From Anaerolineales bacterium (lineage in GTDB: Bacteria > Chloroflexota > Anaerolineae > Anaerolineales > JABWBV01), in NCBI GenBank assembly GCA_020634875.1, contig JACKAX010000002.1, positions 1-64,000 of the forward strand: a stretch of 64,000 nt of DNA, written 5' to 3'. Under the pieces are notes generated by a model that made no database searches, was not told where the DNA came from, and worked only from the letters and a program-made list of their open reading frames with translations. A program made the position numbers and the translations under genes. This document shows positions 58,988 through 64,000 of this stretch, one piece after another (within the stretch, counting starts at the first letter, position 1; every line of letters starts with the position of its first letter).

Positions 58988-59698
58988 ATGGAAATGCTTA
59001 CCTCCCTCCCCGCCCGCTTACGCCGTTTGACACCCTTTCAATGGGTGATTGTGATCCTTCTCGCCTGGTTTATCATCGCCACGACCGTTGATCTGATCCG
59101 CCAACCCAGCATCCTTGTCGCCCGTTTGCTCATCCTGGCGATTGCCTTCCCCGTCCACGAGTTTGCCCATGCCTGGATGGGCGTTTACCTCGGCGACGAA
59201 ACGCCTCGCATTCAAGGAAGGCTCACGCTCAACCCGCTCAAACACCTCGACCCCTTCGGCACGATCCTGCTTTTGTTCAATGGGTTTGGCTGGGCAAAAC
59301 CTGTGCAAGTGTACCCCTGGTACCTACGAGGACGTTATGCAATGGTTTGGGTGGCGCTGGCAGGGCCAGTCTCCAACTTGATTCTGGCAATCATCGGCGC
59401 ACTGGGGTTCCGGCTGGGCGCGTTGCATGTCACGAGCAGTTCGTTTTTCGTGCAGATGACCGCCCAATTCATCTTCATTAACTTGATTCTGTTCTTTTTC
59501 AACCTGATCCCGCTCTTCCCGCTCGACGGGGAAAAGATCGCCTACGAACTTGTCCCCCCTGATTGGCAACGGCAATTTGACCGCATCCGGCCCTACAGCA
59601 TCTTCATCCTGGTTTTTGCCGCGGTCCTTGTACCAGGCGTGTTCAACTTCCTGATTGTCGGCCCATCCACCTTTGTATTCCACTTACTGGTTGGATAA
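58988..59698 (+). CDS. M50-family site-2 protease-like membrane metalloprotease
   Basis: 236 residues (a second ATG at 58994 is possible). Zinc motif HEFAH in [20 protein letters not shown] (near residues 56-60); [20 protein letters not shown] and [20 protein letters not shown]; third metal ligand in [14 protein letters not shown] (near 175-188). About five membrane segments. These intramembrane proteases cut membrane-spanning substrates. It lacks a PDZ domain. Adjacent to an HD-domain gene by one base. Confidence 0.9.
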   Translation: MEMLTSLPARLRRLTPFQWVIVILLAWFIIATTVDLIRQPSILVARLLILAIAFPVHEFAHAWMGVYLGDETPRIQGRLTLNPLKHLDPFGTILLLFNGFGWAKPVQVYPWYLRGRYAMVWVALAGPVSNLILAIIGALGFRLGALHVTSSSFFVQMTAQFIFINLILFFFNLIPLFPLDGEKIAYELVPPDWQRQFDRIRPYSIFILVFAAVLVPGVFNFLIVGPSTFVFHLLVG

Positions 59699-59699
59699 C

Positions 59700-60239
59700 G
59701 TGCGCTGGACGTACCGACTCCGCCAATTTTTCGAGGCTCTCTCCGCGACCCCCACCCCCGCGGATCTGGCCCTCGTTCGTGAAATCTTAACCCCGTCGCA
59801 AGCCGCTCTCTTTGCCCAACTGCAACCTTCGGAACAGGCCCACGCGGCCCGCGTCCTCCGAGAAGTGGAAGCCCGATGCTGCGCCCAGGGCATCCCCACC
59901 CCCGCGGAATTACAGACCGCCGCCCTTCTTCACGACGTGGGCAAAGCGCGTTACCCTCTCCGCCTGTGGGAACGGGTGATCATCGTCTTGGGACAAGCCA
60001 TCCGGCCTGAGGCAGCAACCCGGTGGGGGCAGGAGACGACTTCCCCCCCACGCGGGTGGCGTCGTCCGTTCGTGATCGCCGCCCAGCACCCTGCCTGGGG
60101 CGCGGATATGGCCGCCGAGCGTGGTGCCCCCCCCCGCGTGGTCGCCCTCATCCGCCGCCATCAAGATCGTGTTTCGTTGACTGAGTCAGAAGAAGATCAG
60201 TGGCTGACAATCTTGCAAGCGGTAGACGATGAAAACTAA
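59700..60239 (+). CDS. HD-domain phosphohydrolase-like protein
   Basis: 179 residues from the GTG at 59700 (first residues MRWTYRLRQFFEAL), one base after the protease stop; an upstream TTG at 59655 would overlap the protease. HAARVLREVEARCCAQG supplies the first His, AALLHDVGKARYPLRLWERV the HD pair (near residues 80-84), and IRRHQDR a late His. This HD family hydrolyses phosphate esters or nucleotides; the substrate is not known. Probably translated together with the M50 protease. Confidence 0.85.
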   Translation: MRWTYRLRQFFEALSATPTPADLALVREILTPSQAALFAQLQPSEQAHAARVLREVEARCCAQGIPTPAELQTAALLHDVGKARYPLRLWERVIIVLGQAIRPEAATRWGQETTSPPRGWRRPFVIAAQHPAWGADMAAERGAPPRVVALIRRHQDRVSLTESEEDQWLTILQAVDDEN

Positions 60240-60279
60240 AAACTTGAATAGAGCAATTACTTTCTAACAAAGGCAAAGC

Positions 60280-61266
60280 ATGACCGTCAAAATCACTATT
60301 ATAGGACTTGGAAAAATTGGTACTTCGGCAGGACTGGCCCTGGCGAAACACACTAACCAACTCTACCGGCTCGGGCATGATCTTCACCCTGAAAATGCCC
60401 GACGCGCACAAAAATTGGGGGCGATTGACAAGGTAATGTACAATCTCCCGGCCTCGGTCGAGGAAGCCGATATTGTGTTATTAGCCCTCCCCATTGACCA
60501 AATTCGGGAAACAATGGAAATCATCGCTCAGGACCTAAAAGAAGGTGCAGTGGTTATGGATTCCGCTCCCGCCAAACAAGCTGCGGCCGCGTGGGCACAG
60601 GAGTTTTTTAAGCCCGGACGCTACTATGTTGGCCTGGCCCCGGCGATCAACGCCCAATACCTGTACGAAACCCAAGCTGGAGCCGACGGCGCGCGGGAAG
60701 ATTTATTCCAAAATGGCGTGATGGGCATCGTCGCCCCGCGCGGAACCGCCTCCGCCGCCATCAAGTTGGCGACTGATCTGGTCACGTTGCTTGGCGCAAA
60801 GCCCTTATTCATGGATATGATTGAGGCAGATAGTTTGCTGGCGATGGTTCATTTACTTCCTCAACTGATCTCCAACAGTCTGGCGCAGATCACAATCAAT
60901 CAGCCCGGATGGCTGGAGGGGCGCAAACTTGCCGGAGCGGTGTTTGCCCAGGCCAGTAGCCCACTTGCCACAGGGGATTCCCCAGAAGCATTGGCCCAGG
61001 CCAGCCAGTTCAGCCAGGAACATATTACCCGGCTGTTGGATTTATTGATAGATCAATTAATGCAACTTCGGCAAGCAACACAAGAGGCCCCCACCCCGGA
61101 AAATAGCCTGGCCCAAAAAATGAATGCCGTACGCGAAGGGCACAACCAGTGGAAGCAACAGCGAGCACAGGGCGAATGGCAAGAGGAAATGCCCCAAGCT
61201 GAGATGCCTACTGCCTCAGGCGAAGTGCGCCGTTGGTTTATTGGCAAACGAGGGTCTGGAAATTAA
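60280..61266 (+). CDS. Prephenate dehydrogenase-like protein lacking the usual active-site His
   Basis: 328 residues. Rossmann motif IIGLGKIGTSAGLAL (near 6-20), then ADIVLLALPIDQI and GAVVMDSAPAKQAAAA, as in TyrA proteins. The helical dimer domain (about 170-300) contains MIEADSLLAMVHLLPQLISN. Where TyrA has a GxHPMxG motif with the catalytic His this protein has YVGLAPAINAQYLYET, so the His is missing. A reductase on another substrate, or a structural role, is possible. No aromatic-pathway genes are near. The C-terminal 40 residues are hydrophilic and unrelated to TyrA. Confidence 0.75.
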   Translation: MTVKITIIGLGKIGTSAGLALAKHTNQLYRLGHDLHPENARRAQKLGAIDKVMYNLPASVEEADIVLLALPIDQIRETMEIIAQDLKEGAVVMDSAPAKQAAAAWAQEFFKPGRYYVGLAPAINAQYLYETQAGADGAREDLFQNGVMGIVAPRGTASAAIKLATDLVTLLGAKPLFMDMIEADSLLAMVHLLPQLISNSLAQITINQPGWLEGRKLAGAVFAQASSPLATGDSPEALAQASQFSQEHITRLLDLLIDQLMQLRQATQEAPTPENSLAQKMNAVREGHNQWKQQRAQGEWQEEMPQAEMPTASGEVRRWFIGKRGSGN

Positions 61267-61286
61267 CCCCATCATTCCCAAGAACA

Positions 61287-61316
61287 AAGAGGGCGGGGCA
61301 TCTGCCCCGCCCTCTT
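61287..61316. terminator. Terminator hairpin between convergent genes
   Basis: AAGAGGGCGGGGC (61287-61299) and GCCCCGCCCTCTT (61304-61316) with a 4-base loop; GC-rich stem with A's on the left and a weak T-run on the right. Confidence 0.75.
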
Positions 61317-61346
61317 CGTTTAAAAGTTGCTAGTGGAGAGTTGGAA

Positions 61347-63191
61347 CTATTTATCTGTGCGAGTATCCAGCCACCCGATAAATGAAACGGGGCTACTTTC
61401 ATTCCCACGGGAAATGGAGACAAGCTCCTCACGGTCAAGGGTAAAGGATTTCAAATCTGGTCCAGTAAAGAACGCGAGAAACTCTTCCGAAGGTGAGATG
61501 CTCACCGGGGACAGATCTGTCCCGGTAAACACCAGGGCGGTGGAGGTATCCGCTAAGTTATAGACATAAATGCCATCCTCGCCCGTATCCGCTCCATGGA
61601 GGGAAAAGTAAATTTGGGAACCATTGCCCGACCAAATCGGGTGCTCTGCCCGCCCGGTCGCATTTTCCGTGATGGGGGCCATTTCACTGCCATCGGCGCG
61701 CATGAGAAATACTTTATGGGGGTTATCGGGTGTATCCATCAAGGTCAAAGAAAAGGTGATCCAGGTTCCATCCGGTGAATACATGGGCGCAAAGGCTCCG
61801 CTTCCAGGGACCTTTTGGGCGTCAATCAATTTCCGTACACTGCCATCATTTATACTCACCAGGGATAACCCAGTATCCTGCGTACAATCGCCACCTGCTG
61901 CGATGACAAACTCCGCGGCACTAGGAGCCAAGCTCACACCAGTATCACAGGCAAACGCGCCCGCAGGCAAGCCAATAGGATGCCAGACCGGATCATCACG
62001 GCTTGTCCAACCCCACTCAGGGGCCGCATCCCCGCTGAAACGTTGGAGGAGAAGTTGACCGAGGTGGTTCCATCCGCGCGGGAGGTAATGCCCATCCGGC
62101 GGGTTGGCAAAAAAGATGCCCGTATCCCCAGATGTTAAATCCAACCAATGCAAACTTTCAGCATCACCATACGCCAAGAGAGAACCATCCATTTTGGTAA
62201 TCATGCCGTAAAGCGGGGTGACAACTTCCACGTTCGCAGGTTGGCCCGTAACCGCGCGCATATCGAACCCGTACATTTGCCCATCCCGGAAATACAACAA
62301 CGTAATCCCAGCTCCAATCGGGTGGGAAAGCAACTCGGCTAATTCAATCCCCATTGTCCAAACCTGATCCTCTTGTGCTGTCTCCGTTCCAGTGCCAGCC
62401 AAAATCAAATGATAGATCGTACCCGCGTCATCGCGGGTTTCATCTATAGAGGCTAGAATTTGGGCGAGTTCAACAAGGCGGGCTTGTTGTTGAGGTGGAG
62501 TGGTCAATTGGAGCAAGACCTCCCGGCAATCATCAGAATAGATGGAAGAGCCATCTTCATAAATTCGCAGGATGTCACAATAGGCCTGTTCTCCCCCACT
62601 TCTTGTAAGTGTGAGTAAGGGGGATTTACTTTGGCCGACAGTATCTTCGATAAGCACCTTCACATCAATTGTGAAAGTATAGCCCAACTCCCTGTTAAGT
62701 TGAAGATTACCCTCCGCGTTATAGGTCGGCAGTGCCTTTGCCTCTACAGCAGATGGAAAGCCCGAAAGTGGGTCAAAGATCACATATATATCCATCGGGA
62801 CTTCATCCACACCCAAAACATCACTCCGCAACCGCGCAAATAAGGCGTCCACGGTGTAATTTTGAGCCAGGGTCAAGTCCATCGCAGTAGGTGCTTGCCA
62901 GGTCCCATCCACTTTGGCTTGTTGTTGGGCAGCTCGCACTTGTCCATCCGCAATTACAATCCGGTAACGAAAAGTGCCATTTCGGTTCTGCTCTTCAACC
63001 GTAACTGTATACCTTGTGTTGTTTCCACTATCCCATTTAGCAATAGAAGCATCTACCTCTGCAATGGATGGCACTTCCGGTTCCTGGGTGGGCCGGGTAA
63101 CAGGGGTAGGTTGGGTACAGGCTGTAAAAGCAAACAGGCCTAACAAAAATAAGAATAAGAAGAGGAAAAAACGATTGAAATTTAGTTTCAT
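61347..63191 (-). CDS. Lipoprotein with N-terminal DUF6174-like domain and C-terminal TolB-like propeller
   Basis: 614 residues. Signal peptide MKLNFNRFFLFLFLFLLGLF, lipobox FTACTQP. Residues about 45-150: KWDSGNNTRYTVTVEEQNR, RIVIADGQVRAAQQQ, YTVDALFARLRSDVL, which resembles the DUF6174 fold. Residues about 390-600 hold WD40-like/PD40 segments (FAPMYSPDGTWITFSLTLMD, HPIWSGNGSQIYFSLHG, PVSISPSEEFLAFFTGPDLK). No enzyme motif. The start overlaps the end of the upstream gene by 4 bases. Likely a surface sensor or scaffold. Confidence 0.82.
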   Translation of the reverse strand: MKLNFNRFFLFLFLFLLGLFAFTACTQPTPVTRPTQEPEVPSIAEVDASIAKWDSGNNTRYTVTVEEQNRNGTFRYRIVIADGQVRAAQQQAKVDGTWQAPTAMDLTLAQNYTVDALFARLRSDVLGVDEVPMDIYVIFDPLSGFPSAVEAKALPTYNAEGNLQLNRELGYTFTIDVKVLIEDTVGQSKSPLLTLTRSGGEQAYCDILRIYEDGSSIYSDDCREVLLQLTTPPQQQARLVELAQILASIDETRDDAGTIYHLILAGTGTETAQEDQVWTMGIELAELLSHPIGAGITLLYFRDGQMYGFDMRAVTGQPANVEVVTPLYGMITKMDGSLLAYGDAESLHWLDLTSGDTGIFFANPPDGHYLPRGWNHLGQLLLQRFSGDAAPEWGWTSRDDPVWHPIGLPAGAFACDTGVSLAPSAAEFVIAAGGDCTQDTGLSLVSINDGSVRKLIDAQKVPGSGAFAPMYSPDGTWITFSLTLMDTPDNPHKVFLMRADGSEMAPITENATGRAEHPIWSGNGSQIYFSLHGADTGEDGIYVYNLADTSTALVFTGTDLSPVSISPSEEFLAFFTGPDLKSFTLDREELVSISRGNESSPVSFIGWLDTRTDK

Positions 63192-64000
63192 GGGCTGATC
63201 AGAATCTCCATACTGACAAGATAGATATTCCCCTGGATACGTTCGGTACGCTCGGAGATGACCAAACGAACCCGGGTTGGTTCCGTAACTTCATACGGAA
63301 TTTCGACAAAAAATGGGCGGAATTCATTTTCCGCACCCGGATCGGGATCGAATAACCGCTGGCCAACGACTTGTCCCTTTTCGTCAATCAATTCCGCGAG
63401 GAAGGACTGATTCGTCGTCGGGCGAGCTAACCCGGAAACAACCACCGTTCCGCCCTGAATGAGATCACCCTCTTTCGGGTCTTTGATGGTCAGGTGGGCA
63501 AGAAAATCGGTAGGAATGTTCAGGTCGGCCGTGCCGGTGGAGAGGAGAATCACATCCACACTGATCATCGCTTTGGGCCGGTTGAAAGCATCGGCGGTAT
63601 AGATTTGCAAGCGCCCCAGTTCGGAAACGCCCGAAATCGTAAATGGCAAGTCAAGAGCTAACCCAGCTTTACGCCCTTCACCGAGGTTGATTATCTGACG
63701 GGTGATCAGGCGCCCATCTTCGCCTAGCAATTCCACGGTTACGCGGCCTAAGGCTCCGGGATAGACCCAAGCACGTACGGGAATAGGAGAAGTCACTTTG
63801 GATAGGCTCCCTGGGGTGTGAATCTCGATATCTGAAAGAGGAACGGATGGGATGGGAGTTCCTGACGGAGTAGGGGTAGCAGAGGGGGTAATAGTAGCCG
63901 TGAAGGTAGGTGGTTCGGTAGGAACAAGTGTGGGGGGAAGCGGGGTGTGCGTGGGCTGGCTTCCTTCTGCGGCAGGTAAGGTTCCTACCTGAGGTTGTGC
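63188..64000 (-). CDS. Surface protein with Thr-Pro linker and Gmad2-like Ig domains, N-terminus outside window
   Basis: The frame is open to the right edge (271 codons seen), beginning AQPQVGTLPAAEGSQPTHTP, so the signal sequence is missing. A Pro/Thr linker runs to about residue 65, then IEIHTPGSLSKVTSPIPVRA starts an Ig-like domain and LTIKDPKEGDLIQGGTVVVS a second, both like the Gmad2 domain of spore-germination and lipoprotein families. It ends GNIYLVSMEILISP. The stop overlaps the next lipoprotein start (ATGA), so the two are one transcription unit. Confidence 0.8.
   Translation of the reverse strand, partial: AQPQVGTLPAAEGSQPTHTPLPPTLVPTEPPTFTATITPSATPTPSGTPIPSVPLSDIEIHTPGSLSKVTSPIPVRAWVYPGALGRVTVELLGEDGRLITRQIINLGEGRKAGLALDLPFTISGVSELGRLQIYTADAFNRPKAMISVDVILLSTGTADLNIPTDFLAHLTIKDPKEGDLIQGGTVVVSGLARPTTNQSFLAELIDEKGQVVGQRLFDPDPGAENEFRPFFVEIPYEVTEPTRVRLVISERTERIQGNIYLVSMEILISP

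Overview
The window looks like a chromosome fragment of a Chloroflexota bacterium, most likely class Anaerolineae. This is an inference from gene content and style: secreted proteins with Thr-Pro linkers, C-termini of the YLPL type, lipoproteins with NBR1-type Ig-like domains, DUF951, an MGDG-synthase-like glycosyltransferase, and gaps packed with palindromic repeats. I see no rRNA, tRNA, CRISPR array, prophage or transposase gene.

Layout. 1-9.4 kb: a cut-off lipoprotein and a monotopic sugar-1-phosphate transferase, both leftward, then a rightward group of a giant modular extracellular nuclease, a lipoprotein and a second, smaller nuclease. 9.4-15.1 kb: an AT-rich secreted beta-propeller protein, a PLP-dependent aromatic amino acid decarboxylase, and a divergent pair (3-hydroxybutyrate dehydrogenase-like SDR and fused 3-oxoacid CoA-transferase). 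With the thiolase at 53 kb, that pair would complete a 3-hydroxybutyrate to acetyl-CoA route. 15.1-15.6 kb: repeats only. 15.6-30.3 kb: nearly every gene is recognisable but broken by many one-base indels. They are a GH130 phosphorylase, a Gfo/Idh/MocA oxidoreductase, ThuA, two M3 oligoendopeptidases, a copper nitrite reductase (nirK), a GbsR/MarR regulator, an APC permease-UspA fusion, an ECF sigma factor and a membrane protein. Only a DUF402 gene is clean. The indels often sit in homopolymers and correcting them restores family consensus, so this block may be unpolished sequence rather than true decay.

30.3-36.2 kb (leftward): a CcrM-like GANTC adenine methyltransferase behind gatC-gatA, a HlyD-type adaptor with a near-consensus promoter and palindromic operator, and an MFS transporter. 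36.2-47.6 kb: a RIO-type kinase behind two tandem terminator hairpins, then an unusual run of small-molecule-modifying enzymes and exporters: two GNAT acetyltransferases, a Nudix-like/APH fusion, an orphan protein, an MFS exporter, a second APH kinase, a YkgJ protein, an ABC exporter, a MOSC protein and a third, active-site-altered APH. 48.0-52.9 kb: a third giant nuclease, ending in RTX calcium-binding repeats. 53-64 kb: thiolase, phosphoglucose/phosphomannose isomerase, rsmI, lipoproteins, an MGDG-type glycosyltransferase, DUF951, an M50 protease, an HD-domain protein, a prephenate-dehydrogenase-like protein and two surface lipoproteins.

The genes suggest a heterotroph investing in extracellular DNA hydrolysis and surface display. 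The most unusual structure lies outside the genes: several families of palindromic repeats, two of them inserted in frame within coding sequences, and two genes preceded by intrinsic terminators in their leaders, which suggests attenuation control.
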